Assembly (NCBI GenBank): GCA_949358305.1
Contig: OX442323.1
Coordinates: 6,696,001 to 6,760,000 of the forward strand
Direction: 5' to 3'
Source of the DNA: Strigamia acuminata
Lineage: Eukaryota > Arthropoda > Chilopoda > Geophilomorpha > Linotaeniidae
Length of the DNA: 64,000 nt
In this document: in pieces, positions 12,383 through 24,635 of the stretch
Position numbering within the stretch: position 1 is the first letter of the stretch
Layout of the letters: every line of letters begins with the position of its first letter
Notes under the pieces: generated by a model
Told to the model about the DNA's origin: nothing
The model's database searches: none
What the model saw: only the letters and a program-made list of their open reading frames with translations
Made by a program: the position numbers and the translations under genes

Positions 12383-12705
12383 AAGAAAAATAGGGATTTT
12401 TACGAGAAAAATAGGGATTTTTACGAGAAAAATAGGGATTTTTACGAGAAAAATAGGGATTTTTACGAGAAAAATAGGGATTTTTACGAGAAAAATAGGG
12501 ATTTTTACGAGAAAAATAGGGATTTTTACGAGAAAAATAGGGATTTTTACGAGAAAAATAGGGATTTTTACGAGAAAAATAGGGATTTTTACGAGAAAAA
12601 TAGGGATTTTTACGAGAAAAATAGGGATTTTTACGAGAAAAATAGGGATCTTTACGAGAAAAGTTGGAATTTTTATGAGAAAAGTTGGGAATTTTACGAG
12701 AATAA
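12383..12705 (+). repeat. 21-bp minisatellite, copy 3, decaying at its right end
   Basis: About 13 regular units are followed by degenerate ones (AAAGTTGGAATTTTTATGAG and similar) that fade into single-copy DNA. The TAAGG variant of copies 1 and 2 is missing. The right edge of the large array therefore falls inside a minisatellite, a plausible site for the unequal exchange that built the array. Confidence 0.9.
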
Positions 12706-12856
12706 TTTGGGGTGGTATATTTAGTAATATCTTCAGCATTTCGAGGTGGGAAATGCTTATTTCAAACAAAATTTAAGATTGTAAAAGATTCCAAAATTGA
12801 CTATTTAGAGCAGAATAATTTAAGGAATTATGAAATTTTTTTTTTTTTTTAAACAG

Positions 12857-14690
12857 AAAGCAGACCACGTTGATTTGATTTTGAGCCATCCGCAACTTCA
12901 TAATGGGAAATGAAGTCCCTAGATGTTCAAAATACACATTGGTAAGTACATTTTCCAAATATAACAATATTTTAGGAAATAATTTAATGAATCAGCAATA
13001 TTTTTATATTTTTGATAAGCACAGTAATAGATGCCTGAATTCAAACGTGGCAGTTGGGGTTAGTAATAATAATAATAATAATAATATAAAGTTCATAATC
13101 TCCTAGTCTTGATGGGAAAGATCATGCACATGCGGAGAAGTGGCTTAGTTCTGAGCCAATCACAGCGACCGCAGGTAAGAATCAGATTGCATTGTGGGAA
13201 GTAGAACAGTATGTAGTCTGATGACACGGATGACTATGACAATGGGAACCATTGGGTGGTATATTTAGAATTAATCTTTAGCCATCTGCTGGGTTCGAGG
13301 TGGGAATTTGAGTTTGTTTATCTTAAACTATAATTAAGATTTTTAACAATTTTTGGCATTTTTAGTTTTTTTTTTCTAACAGAAGGCGGACCACGGTGAA
13401 ATCGAATCTCTCCTCGCCTTGATGAGGAATAAAGTTTCCTGAGCTTCAAAATGTAGATTGGTAAGTGCACTTTTTAAATTTATCAATATTTTAGGAAATT
13501 CCTTAATGAATTTTGGTATTTTTAATTTTTAATTTTCAAGAAACTTAGTAATTCGAACAAATGGCGGCTGAGTGTGTTCATCAGCACACACACTTGGGTA
13601 AATAAATTTCGCTTTGAATTAAATGTGAAATACGATAGGCTTATGAATACTAAAATTGCAAAAGAAATTTATTTTTTCTACAGATTTGAGGCGTCCTTTC
13701 TTTATGTAGAGTTCCTGCACGGCCATACTTGTCACAATTTTTCTCAAATGTTTTTAATTTGACATTAATAAATTGTTGGTTTATTTATTTTTATTTTTTT
13801 CTCTTTCCAGCGGTATTACGATTCGTTACCCGGAAGTGACGTAACTACTGGTTGTAAGTCCGATCGTAAGACAGGAAATAAGAACGAGACTGCATTGTAG
13901 GAAGAAGAGCAGCGAAACGTGACGTAATGGCCTAGAACAGCAGCAACCATTGGCAACCAACTTGGTAAATTAGAAACATTTCTGTGAATACGAATTAAGA
14001 AATACTTGTTGATTACTAAAATTTGAAAAGAAATTTAATTATTTTTCCTACAGGCTCAATTTAATGATTTGATGTGTCACACTTGGATGGAAGGAATGCA
14101 GAAAAGTTTTCAATTGAATTTTAATAGTTGGGGTTGGGGCATGAAAAGTTTTCAAGCGCGCGTCACGATTTTTTCTTTTTGCAGGTCGATTTATATCTGC
14201 AATGTTTTTCAGAAGAAGTATGTTTCATACTGGCTTAATGTTATACCATGAGTATGTAAAAAGAAACACGATTAGGACATGTAATGTTATTTGCATGGCA
14301 TTACACCGTGGATGTTTTGCCATTAATAAGTTGTTTGTTCGTTTGTTATTTTTCTTTTTTTCAGGGAAATTAATTGCTGCCGTTTGGAGACTGATTTGTG
14401 TATGTAATGTCTGCAAAAGTTAGAAGAATAAAGGTTTTGCAAGTCTTTGATCGAATTCGTGTCTCCAAGTGACGACCTGGAAACACGAACTCGATACGCA
14501 ATATGCAAAAGAGCACATAAACCCAATGGTCGACCGCTTGCTGCCTCATTCCATGGATTTTGGCTTTTGTGCAACACGTCGCGTGAAGTTGCAGATTTCT
14601 AAAAGTAATTTGTTTAAATTGATAATGTTTATTTTTTCTTGTTTCTTTCGACAACAATGGATGGGATCCGCAAATTGCAAGCAATGATGT
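12857..14690 (+). other. Chain of exon-like segments with consensus splice sites, related in tandem
   Basis: Segments bounded by an upstream AG and a downstream GT consensus follow one another: 12857-12941 and 13383-13460 (both ending ATTG before GTAAGT, clearly homologous), 13541-13597 (donor GTAAAT), 13684 onward (related to the second exon-like segment of the 4.48-kb unit), 13811-13853 (donor GTAAGT), one ending at 13964, and 14054 onward. Most have stops in every frame, so a spliced non-coding RNA or a decayed gene fits better than a conserved protein. A short TAA microsatellite lies at about 13067-13085. No known family is recognised. Confidence 0.4.
14449..14497. repeat. Short hairpin
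   Basis: ATCGAATTCGTGTCTCCA is followed after a short loop by TGGAAACACGAACTCGAT, which can fold into an 18-position stem with two mismatches. It lies at the end of the exon-like chain. Its function is unknown. Confidence 0.45.
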
Positions 14691-17600
14691 TTTTCACAGT
14701 TTGGCATTGAGTCTGGGAGGAAGTTGATCCTAAGATAAAAGGTGCTTCCGGGGAAGTTGGTCCTAAGATAAAAGGCGCTTCCAAAGAAGTTGGTAGTTGG
14801 TCCTACAGTAAAAGGCGCTACCGCTGCGCGTAAATTGATATGTGATAGGCAAGACCAAGGCGCTATACTTCGCTATATGCAGCCGAGCATTGTTAGCCAC
14901 CACTCACTATCGTCTTTTATGCGCGGTCAAGTGATTTTCACGGGTATCAGCAGTAGAACTCAAACGAGGGACATGCTGTGAATTACCCAAATGGAAGAGT
15001 AATGTTGAAAAGGTGATTACACTTGGCTTCACACAGTGGCGCAAAAAGAACTCAGCTCGAGTAATGCTAATTTGTGTTAAACTAGCTTGCGTTTGCTGGT
15101 GAAAAAGGATTTTACCACTACGCAGATTTCTACAGGTAATTTATTTAAATTAATGTTTTATTTATTGTTGGTTATTAATTTTATTTTTTCTTGTTTCTTT
15201 CGGCAGCAATGGATGGATCCCGCAAATTGCAAGTAATGATGTTTTTCACCTTTTGGCATTGAGTCTGGGAGGAAGTTGGTCCTAAGATGAAAGGCGCTTC
15301 CAGGGAAGTTGGTCCTAAAGTAAAAGGCGCTTCCGCTTGCCAAACTTACACGTGTGGCGTGCACGGTCAAGTGATTTTCACGGGTAGCAGCAATAGAACT
15401 CAAACGAGGAACATGCTGTGAATTACCCAAATGGAAGAGTAATGTTGAAAAGGTGATTACACTTGGCTTCGAACAGTGGCGTAAAAAGCAATGGATGGAT
15501 CCCGCAAATTGCAAGTAATGATGTTTTTCACAGTTTGGCATTGAGTCTGGGAGGAAGTTGATCCTAAGATAAAAGGTGCTTCCGGGGAAGTTGGTCCTAA
15601 GATAAAAGGCGCTTCCAAAGAAGTTGGTAGTTGGTCCTACAGTAAAAGGCGCTATCGCTGCGCGTAAATTGATATGTGATAGGCAAGACCAAGGCGCTAT
15701 ACCTCGCTATATGCAGTCGAGCATTGTTAGCCACCACTCACTATCGTCTTTTATGCGCAGTCAAGTGATTTTCACGGGTATCAGCAATAGAATTCAAACG
15801 AGGGACATGCTGTGAATTACCCAAATGGAAGAATAATGTTGAAAAGGTGATTACACTTGGCTTCACACGTTGGCGCAAAAAGAACTCAGCTCGAGTAATG
15901 CTAATTTGTGTTAAACTAGCTTGCGTTTGTGCTTGAGCTGGTGATCAATAGACTGGGAGGACGGTCCTGCCTAGAAGGACCTTCCGTAGACCGGGTAAAA
16001 GTGACCACACACTTACAGGCATATTTGACTAAGTCAAGTAGTCCCAGGGGGGGGACACGTTCCAGGGGAGGGACACGCCAACCGGGAAATGATTTTCAAT
16101 GAATTTTAATGATTTTCACGAATTGGCATTTGACCAACACGAACTGGCAACTCGTGAGGAATTGGCATTTGACCAATGGGCAAAGTGGTTCAAAAAAAGG
16201 TGATTATCTTTGGTTTCGGAACCCGTCTTGGTCATTACGCTCATTAAGGAAAAAGGAACAAATAATGATGTTTTTTACATTTTGGCATTGAGTCTGGGAG
16301 GAAGTTGGTCCTAAGATGAAAGGCGCTTCCAGGGAAGTTGGTCCTAAAGTAAAAGGCGCTTCCGCGGCCACGGTCAAGTGATTTTCACGGGTAGCAGCAA
16401 TAGAACTCAAACGAGGGACATGCTAAGAATTACCCAAATGGAAGAGTAATGTTGAAAAGGTGATTACACTTGGCTTCACACATTGGCGCAAAAAGAACTC
16501 AGCTCGAGTAATGCTAATTTGTGTTAAACTAGCTTGCGTTTGCTGATGAAAAAGGATTTTACCACTACGCAGATTTCTACAGGTAATTTATTTAAATTAA
16601 TGTTTTATTTATTGTTGGTTATTAATTTTATTTTTTTGTTTCTTTTGACAGCAATGGATGGATCCCACAAATTGCAAGTAATGATGTTTTTCACAGTTTG
16701 GCATTGAGTCTGGGAGGAAGTTGATCCTAAGATAAAAGGTGCTTCCGGGGAAGTTGATCCTAAGATAAAAGGTGCTTCCAGGGAAGTTGGTCCTAAGATA
16801 AAAGGCGCTTCCAAAGAAGTTGGTAGTTGGTCCTACAGTAAAAGGCGCTACCGCTGCGCGTAAATTGATATGTGATAGGCAAGACCAAGGCGCTATACTT
16901 CGCTATATGCAGCCGAGCATTGTTAGCCACCACTCACTATCGTCTTTTATGCGCGGTCAAGTGATTTTCACGGGTATCAGCAATAGAACTCAAACGAGGG
17001 ACATGCTGTGAATTACCCAAATGGAAGAGTAATGTTGAAAAGGTGATTACACTTGGCTTCACGCAGTGGCGCAAAAAGAACTCAGCTCGAGTAATGCTAA
17101 TTTGTGTTAAACTAGCTTGCGTTTGCTGATGAAAAAGGATTTTACCACTACACAGATTTCTACAGGTAATTTATTTAAATTAATGTTTTATTTATTGTTG
17201 GTTATTAATTTTATTTTTTGTTTCTTTTGACAGCAATGGATGGGACCCACAAATTGCAAGTAATGATGTTTTTCACAGTTTGGCATTGAGTCTGAGAGGA
17301 AGTTGATCCTAAGATAAAAGGTGCTTCCGGGGAAGTTGATCCTAAGATAAAAGGTGCTTCCGGGGAAGTTGGTCCTAAGATAAAAGGCGCTTCCAAAGAA
17401 GTTGGTAGTTGGTCCTACAGTAAAAGGCGCTACCGCTTCTGCCAAACTAACACGTGTGGCGTGCACGGTCAAGTGATTTTCACGGGTATCAGCAATAGAA
17501 CTCAAACGAGGGACATGCTAAGAATTACCCAAATGGAAGAGTAATGTTGAAAAGATGATTACACTTGGCTTCACACAGTGGCGCAAAAAGAACTCAGCTC

Positions 17601-20100
17601 GAGTAATGCTAATTTGTGTTAAACTAGCTTGCGTTTGCTGATGAAAAAGGATTTTACTACTACGCAGATTTCTACAGGTAATTTATTTAAATTAATGTTT
17701 TATTTATTGTTGGTTATTAATTTTATTTTTTTGTTTCTTTTGACAGCAATGGATGGATCCCACAAATTGCAAGTAATGATGTTTTTCACAGTTTGGCATT
17801 GAGTCTGGGAGGAAGTTGATCCTAAGATAAAAGGTGCTTCCGGGGAAGTTGATCCTAAGATAAAAGGTGCTTCCAGGGAAGTTGGTCCTAAGATAAAAGG
17901 CGCTTCCAAAGAAGTTGGTAGTTGGTCCTACAGTAAAAGGCGCTACCGCTGCGCGTAAATTGATATGTGATAGGCAAGACCAAGGCGCTATACCTCGCTA
18001 TATGCAGCCGAGTATTGTTAGCCACCACTCACTATCGTTTTTTATGCGCGGTCAAGTGATTTTCACGGGTATCAGCAGTAGAACTCAAACGAGGAACATG
18101 CTGTGAATTACCCAAATGGAAGAGTAATGTTGAAAAGGTGATTACACTTGGCTTCACACAGTGGCGCAAAAAGAACTCAGCTCGAGTAATGCTAATTTGT
18201 GTTAAACTAGCTTGCGTTTGCTGGTGAAAAAGGATTTTACCACTACGCAGATTTCTACAGGTAATTTATTTAAATTAATGTTTTATTTATTGTTGGTTAT
18301 TAATTTTATTTTTTTGTTTCTTTTGACAGCAATGGATGGATCCCACAAATTGCAAGTAATGATGTTTTTCACAGTTTGGCATTGAGTCTGGGAGGAAGTT
18401 GATCCTAAGATAAAAGGTGCTTCCGGGGAAGTTGATCCTAAGATAAAAGGTGCTTCCAGGGAAGTTGGTCCTAAGATAAAAGGCGCTTCCAAAGAAGTTG
18501 GTAGTTGGTCCTACAGTAAAAGGCGCTACCGCTGCGCGTAAATTGATATGTGATAGGCAAGACCAAGGCGCTATACCTCGCTATATGCAGCCGAGCATTG
18601 TTAGCCACCACTCACTATCGTCTTTTATGCGCGGTCAAGTGATTTTCACGGGTATCAGCAATAGAACTCAAACGAGGGACATGCTGTAAATTACCCAAAT
18701 GGAAGAGTAATGTTGAAAAGGTGACTACACTTGGCTTCAAACATTAATGTAAAAAGCAATGGATGAATCCCGCAAATTGCAAGTAATGATGTTTTTCACA
18801 TTTTGGCTTTGAGCCTGGGAGGAAGTTGGTCCTAAGATGAAAGGCGCTTCCAGGGAAGTTGGTCCTAAAGTAAAAGGCGCTTCCGCTTGCCAAACCTACA
18901 CGTGTGGCGTGCACGGTCAAGTGATTTTCACGGGTGATTATTACCCAAATGGAAGAGTAATGTTGAAAAGGTGATTACACTTGGCTTCACACATTGGCGC
19001 AAAAAGAACTCAGCTCGAGTAATGCTAATTTGTGTTAAACTAGCTTGCGTTTGTGCTTGAGCTGGTGATCAATAGACTGGGTGGACGATCCTGCCCAGAA
19101 GGACCTTCCGTACATGTACCGGGTAAAAGTGACCACACACTTACAGGCACATTTGACTAAGTCAAGTGGTCCCAGGGGGGGGACACGTCCCAGGGGGGGG
19201 ACACGCCAACCGGGAAATAATTTTCAATGAATTTCAATGATTTTCACGAATTGGCATTTGACCAACACGAACTGGCAACTCGTGAGGAATTGGCATTTGA
19301 CCAACGGGCAAAGTAGTTCAAAAAAGGTGATTATCTTTGGTTTCGGAACCCGTCTTGGTCATTACGCTCATTAAGGAAAAAGGAACAAATAATGACGTTT
19401 TTTACATTTGGCATTGAGTCTGGGAGGAAGTTGGTCCTAAGATGAAAGGCGCTTCCAGGGAAGTTGGTCCTAAAGTAAAAGGCGCTTCCGCTTGCCAAAC
19501 CTACACGTGTGGCGTGCACGGTCAAGTGATTTTCACGGGTGATTATTACCCAAATGGAAGAGTAATGTTGAAAAGGTGATTACACTTGGCTTCACACATT
19601 GGCGCAAAAAGAACTCAGCTCGAGTAATGCTAATTTGTGTTAAACTAGCTTGCGTTTGTGACGAAAAAGGATTTTACCACTACACAGATTTCTACAGGTA
19701 ATTTACTTAAATTAATGTTTTATTTATTGTTGGTTATTAATTTTATTTTTTCTTGTTTCTTTTGGCAGCAATGGATGGATCCCGCAAATTGCAAGTAATG
19801 ATGTTTTTCACATTTTGGCATTGAGTCTGGGAGGAAGTTGGTCCTAAGATGAAAGGCGCTTCCAGGGAAGTTGGTCCTAAAGTAAAAGGCGCTTCCGCTT
19901 GCCAAACCTACACGTGTGGCGTGCACGGTCAAGTGATTTTCACGGGTGATTATTACCCAAATGGAAGAGTAATGTTGAAAAGGTGATTACACTTGGCTTC
20001 ACACATTGGCGCAAAAAGAACTCAGCTCGAGTAATGTTAATTTGTGTTAAACTAGCTTGCGTTTGTGTTTGAGCTGGTGGTCGATTCGGATTTCTACAGG
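14657..20100 (+). repeat. Satellite array of about 0.58-kb monomers with rearranged spacing
   Basis: The anchor CAATGGATGGATCCC or a close variant recurs near 14657, 15207, 15489, 16652, 17234, 17747, 18330, 18757 and 19769; the cleanest spacing is 583 bp. Each full monomer contains two to four copies of a roughly 35-bp module starting GGAAGTTGGTCCTAAG and ending CTTCC, a conserved GTGATTTTCACGGGTA block, and a segment resembling a complete mini-intron (donor CTACAG/GTAATT, about 75 bp AT-rich, acceptor TTTTGACAG or TTTCGGCAG). Two places (about 15940-16210 and 19060-19340) hold a longer variant with G-runs in GGGGGGGACACG. The short open frames are not conserved along the array. Confidence 0.9.
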
Positions 20101-20160
20101 TAATTTATTTAAATTAATGTTTTATTGTTGATTATTAATTTTATTTTGTTCTTGTGGAAC

Positions 20161-20335
20161 TTAGGGTCGTCAATGAAGCAGTCAATGAAGCAGTGGATGT
20201 CGTCATCAATGAAGCAGTCAATGAAGCAGTGGATGTCGTCATCAATGAAGCAGTGGATGTCGTCATCAATGAAGCAGTGGATGTCGTCATCAATGAAGCA
20301 GTGGATGTCGTCATCAATGAAGCATTTGCTGTTTT
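20161..20335 (+). repeat. 24-bp minisatellite
   Basis: Six or seven copies of a 24-bp unit containing CAATGAAGCAGTGGATGTCG, with some 12-bp half-units. It stays open in two + frames because 24 is divisible by three. No start context, splice site or family match supports coding. Confidence 0.9.
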
Positions 20336-21454
20336 TTATTTTATTTGTTTTATTTTACTTGTTTTGAGATTGTGTAATTTTCGTTTTAAAATTCTAGAGA
20401 AAATTGTACCACAGTTTGCAAAAAGAGGTGTAAAACAAAAAGATGATAAGAAAAATAACAAAAAGAACAAGAAAAATGAATAACAAAATAAAAGCAACAA
20501 AAAAGAATAACAAAATAAAAGCAACGAAAAAGAATAACATTAAAATAAAATAAAAGGTGGAGTTCTGCAATGGGTGATTTTAGATTAAAGATTAAATTTG
20601 GCCAAACCATACACAAAAATGGATATTTGATTTAAAAATTGATGGTTAATTAAATGTTTTTGAATAAATTGCTGTTATAGAAGTGAAATAACTATATTTG
20701 AATCGGGATCATTGAATCACGAACACAATGTTCGTGGTTGAATATGTTCACAAAACAGAAGGAAAAGAGCGGGGAAGAAGCAAAGAATTTTTTAAAAGGA
20801 AGATGGAAATGCTTAAACAGCTGAATAAAATATAAACATAATGAGTTTATTTTGATTTTGCTTTTATTAATTTTGAACAAAAAATATTTCAATGATAATT
20901 GAAGAATACACAAACAATTTGTACAAATATTCCGCAACACACAAGCTGGCGAAACCAAAAATCGAGAGAATAGAGCAAAAATTTAATTTACAAAAAAATT
21001 GAATACAGGAAAAATAAAATCTCAAATAAGTTGCTCCAAATGTTCAAACATTGTTCTAAAAATTGTCCTTAATCTCTCGGCGAGTAAAAACGAAGACATT
21101 GTTTTACGTAAATCGCCTGTGTTTGATGATAAGCAATTTTTGGGCGGTATTCAATGCGGTATTATTTCGTCCAGTCGTCTCCAGATGGCAGGAGCGACCA
21201 GAGACAGTTTGCGATAGAAAAACAGTGGCGCCATCTATGATTTCAGATCGCTATTAATTAGGAGTTAAAATGCCTCAGACTTGTGAGTGGTGATTATGCT
21301 TTGGAAAGTACCTGATTTATCGCCCATGGAAGCAATGCAATACGGTATAGTCCTAGCTTGTATTTTACACACAGCTCGGTTTCAACAGGTTTCGCACACC
21401 TGCTATAAATTGAATATGTTTTTCGGATTTATTGTTCAGATTGAAGCGACTTTT
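20336..21454. other. AT-rich single-copy stretch with no gene recognised
   Basis: Purine-rich runs of AACAAAAAGAAT type (20440-20545) are followed by AT-rich sequence with only short, unconvincing frames on both strands. A more complex patch lies near 21165-21270. No RNA gene, promoter or repeat family is evident. Confidence 0.5.
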
Positions 21455-24125
21455 GATCATGAGCGATAAATTCGGATACGTTTATTCGATTTGCACAGTT
21501 AAGTTTCAACAAGTTTTGCACGGTGGTAGATAAATTCGGATACGTTTAAGTCGTTTATTTGACTCGCAGTTCAGTAGCAAATATGATGTGTTTTTTAGAT
21601 ATTCAGCGTAGTTTCGTCAGTTTGTGTTTATGTCTGGGCGATAAATTCGGATGCGTTTTCACATCTACAGAGCAGTTTCAGCTTGAATTTCAGTGAGAAT
21701 TTCAGCTAGATATTCAGAGCGATAAATTCGGATGAGTTTTTGAGGTATTTCGTCCAGTTTCAGCTTGTATTTGTGCTTGGGCGATAAATTCGGATGGCTT
21801 TTTTAGATATTCAGTGCAATTTCAGCTTTTATTTCTGCGTGGGCGATAAATTCGGATGACTTTTTTAGATATTCAGTGCAATTTCAGCTTGTATTTCTGC
21901 GTGGGCGAAAATTCGGATGCCTTTTTTGGGTATTCAGAGTAGTTTCAGCTTGTATTTGTTCTTGGGCGATAAATTCGGATGGCTTTTTTAGATATTCAGT
22001 GCAATTTCAGCTTGTATTTGTGCGTGGGCGAAAATTCGGATGCCTTTTTTGGGTATTCAGAGTAGTTTCAGCTTGTATTTGTTCTTGGGCGATAAATTCG
22101 GATGGCTTTTTTAGATATTCAGTGCAATTTCAGCTTGTATTTCTGCGTGGGCGAAAATTCGGATGCCTTTTTTGGGTATTCAGAGTAGTTTCAGCTTGTA
22201 TTTGTTCTTGGGCGATAAATTCGGATGGCTTTTTTAGATATTCAGTGCAATTTCAGCTTGTATTTGTGCGTGGGCGAAAATTCGGATGCCTTTTTTGGGT
22301 ATTCAGAGTAGTTTCAGCTTGTATTTGTGCTTGGGCGATAAATTCGGATGGCTTTTTTAGATATTCAGTGCAATTTCAGCTTGTATTTGTGCGTGGGCGA
22401 AAATTCGGATGCCTTTTTTGGGTATTCAGAGTAGTTTCAGCTTGTATTTGTGCTTGGGCGATAAATTCGGATGGCTTTTTTAGATATTCAGTGCAATTTC
22501 AGCTTGTATTTGTGCGTGGGCGAAAATTCGGATGCCTTTTTTGGGTATTTAGAGTAGTTTCAGCTTGTATTTGTGCTTGGGCAATAAATTCGGATGGCTT
22601 TTTTAGATATTCAGTGCAATTTCAGCTTGTATTTGTGCGTGGGCGAAAATTCGGATGCCTTTTTTTGGGTATTCAGAGTAGTTTCAGCTTGTATTTGTGC
22701 TTGGGCGATAAATTCGGATGGCTTTTTTAGATATTCAGTGCAATTTCAGCTTGTATTTGTGCGTGGGCGAAAATTCGGATGCCTTTTTTGGGTATTTAGA
22801 GTAGTTTCAGCTTGTATTTGTGCTTGGGCGATAAATTCGGATGGCTTTTTTAGATATTCAGTGCAATTTCAGCTTGTATTTGTGCGTGGGCGAAAATTCG
22901 GATGCCTTTTTTGGGTATTCAGAGTAGTTTCAGCTTGTATTTGTGCTTGGGCAATAAATTCGGATGCCTTTTTTGGGTATTCAGAGTAGTTTCAGCTTGT
23001 ATTTGTGCTTGGGCAATAAATTTCGGATGGCTTTTTTAGATATTCAGTGCAATTTCAGCTTGTATTTGTGCGTGGGCGAAAATTCGGATGCCTTTTTTTG
23101 GGTATTCAGAGTAGTTTCAGCTTGTATTTGTGCTTGGGCGATAAATTCGGATGGCTTTTTTAGATATTCAGTGCAATTTCAGCTTGTATTTGTGCGTGGG
23201 CGAAAATTCGGATGCCTTTTTTGGGTATTCAGAGTAGTTTCAGCTTGTATTTGTTCTTGGGCGATAAATTCGGATGGCTTTTTTAGATATTCAGTGCAAT
23301 TTCAGCTTGTATTTGTGCATGGGCGAAAATTCGGATGGCTTTTTTAGATATTCAGTGCAATTTCAGCTTGTATTTGTGCGTGGGCGAAAATTCGGATGCC
23401 TTTTTTGGGTATTCAGAGTAGTTTCAGCTTGTATTTGTGCTTGGGCGATAAATTCGGATGGCTTTTTTAGATATTCAGTGCAATTTCAGCTTGTATTTGT
23501 GCGTGGGCGAAAATTCGGATGCCTTTTTTGGGTATTCAGAGTAGTTTCAGCTTGTATTTGTGCTTGGGCGATAAATTCGGATGGCTTTTTTAGATATTCA
23601 CTGCAATTTCAGCTTGTATTTGTGCGTGGGCGATAAATTTCGGATGGCTTTTTTAGATATTCAGTGCAATTTCAGCTTGTATTTGTGCGTGGGCGAAAAT
23701 TCGGATGCCTTTTTTGGGTATTCAGAGTAGTTTCAGCTTGTATTTGTGCTTGGGCGATAAATTCGGATGGCTTTTTTAGATATTCACTGCAATTTCAGCT
23801 TGTATTTGTGCGTGGGCGATAAATTTCGGATGGCTTTTTTAGATATTCACTGCAATTTCAGCTTGTATTTGTGCGTGGGCGATAAATTTCGGATGGCTTT
23901 TTTAGATATTCAGTGCAATTTCAGCTTGTATTTGTGCGTGGGCGAAAATTTGGATGCCTTTTTTGGGTATTCAGAGTAGTTTCAGCTTGTATTTGTGCTT
24001 GGGCGATAAATTCGGATGGCTTTTTTGGGTATTCAGTGCAATTTCAGCTTTTATTTCTGCGTGGGCGATAAATTCGGATCACTTTTTTAGGTGTTCAGTC
24101 CAGTTTAAGCTTGTATTTGTGAGTT
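21455..24125 (+). repeat. Dimeric satellite: 123-bp higher-order unit made of two 61/62-bp monomers
   Basis: Two monomer types alternate. Type A contains GATAAATTCGGATGGC then TTAGATATTCAGTGCAAT; type B contains GAAAATTCGGATGCC then GGGTATTCAGAGTAGT; both end in TTTCAGCTTGTATTTGTGC. The start of type A falls at 21964, 22087 and 22210, an exact 123-bp period. The alternation breaks near 22940 (B-B) and after 23600 (A-A). Monomers decay towards both ends. The period is divisible by three, which creates open frames of up to 284 codons with no other coding evidence. Confidence 0.95.
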
Positions 24126-24635
24126 ACCAAGTTAGGTTAGTGTTAGGTTAGTGTTAGGTTAGTGTTAGGTTAGTGTTAGGTTAGTGTTAGGTTAATGTTA
24201 GGTTAGTGTTAGGTTAGTGTTAGGTTAGTGTTAGGTTAGTGTTAGGTTAGTGTTAGGTTAGTGTTAGGTTAGTGTTAGGTTAGTGTTAGGTTAGTGTTAG
24301 GTTAGTGTTAGGTTAGTGTTAGGTTAGTGTTAGGTTAGTGTTAGGTTAGTGTTAGGTTAGTGTTAGGTTAGTGTTAGGTTAGTGTTAGGTTAGTGTTAGG
24401 TTAGTGTTAGGTTAGTGTTAGGTTAGTGTTAGGTTAGTGTTAGGTTAGTGTTAGGTTAGTGTTAGGTTAGTGTTAGGTTAGTGTTAGGTTAGTGTTAGGT
24501 TAGTGTTAGGTTAGTGTTAGGTTAGTGTTAGGTTAGTGTTAGGTTAGTGTTAGGTTAGTGTTAGGTTAGTGTTAGGTTAGTGTTAGGTTAGTGTTAGGTT
24601 AGTGTTAGGTTAGGGTCAGGTTAGGGTCAGGTTTG
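24126..24635 (+). repeat. 11-bp TTAGGTTAGTG minisatellite
   Basis: About 45 nearly perfect copies of an 11-bp unit, ending in two GGGTCAGGTT variants. The unit contains TTAGG, the common arthropod telomere repeat, but the 11-bp period is not a telomere repeat of any group I know. Confidence 0.95.

Larger units (their letters stand above)
1..12660 (+). repeat. Tandem array of a 4,481-bp unit, about 2.8 copies
   Basis: The sequence at 1 recurs at 4482 and at 8963, giving a period of 4,481 bp. I saw no differences between copies 1 and 2 at the places I compared. Copy 3 (8963 to about 12660) matches until about 12312, where an A/T run differs, and then its 21-bp minisatellite has a different internal composition and runs into unrelated DNA. 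Each unit is a mosaic: an exon-like segment, a palindromic Tc1/mariner derivative, a second foldback element, a 555-bp MITE, copies of a roughly 30-bp motif starting GTTTGAACCCGAT, a 21-bp minisatellite, and a diverged direct duplication flanking that minisatellite (about 3030-3425 versus 3980-4302). The left edge of the array lies outside the window. Near-identity means either a very recent duplication or an assembly artefact. Confidence 0.95.

Noticed and set aside
21876-22730. 284-codon open frame, the longest apart from one ARFGEF3 exon
   Set aside because: It is made of the 123-bp satellite, whose period is a multiple of three; there is no start context, and the frame breaks wherever a monomer changes length.
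24126-24635. True telomere
   Set aside because: The 11-bp unit is not a pure telomere repeat, and genes lie on the right while satellite continues on both sides.
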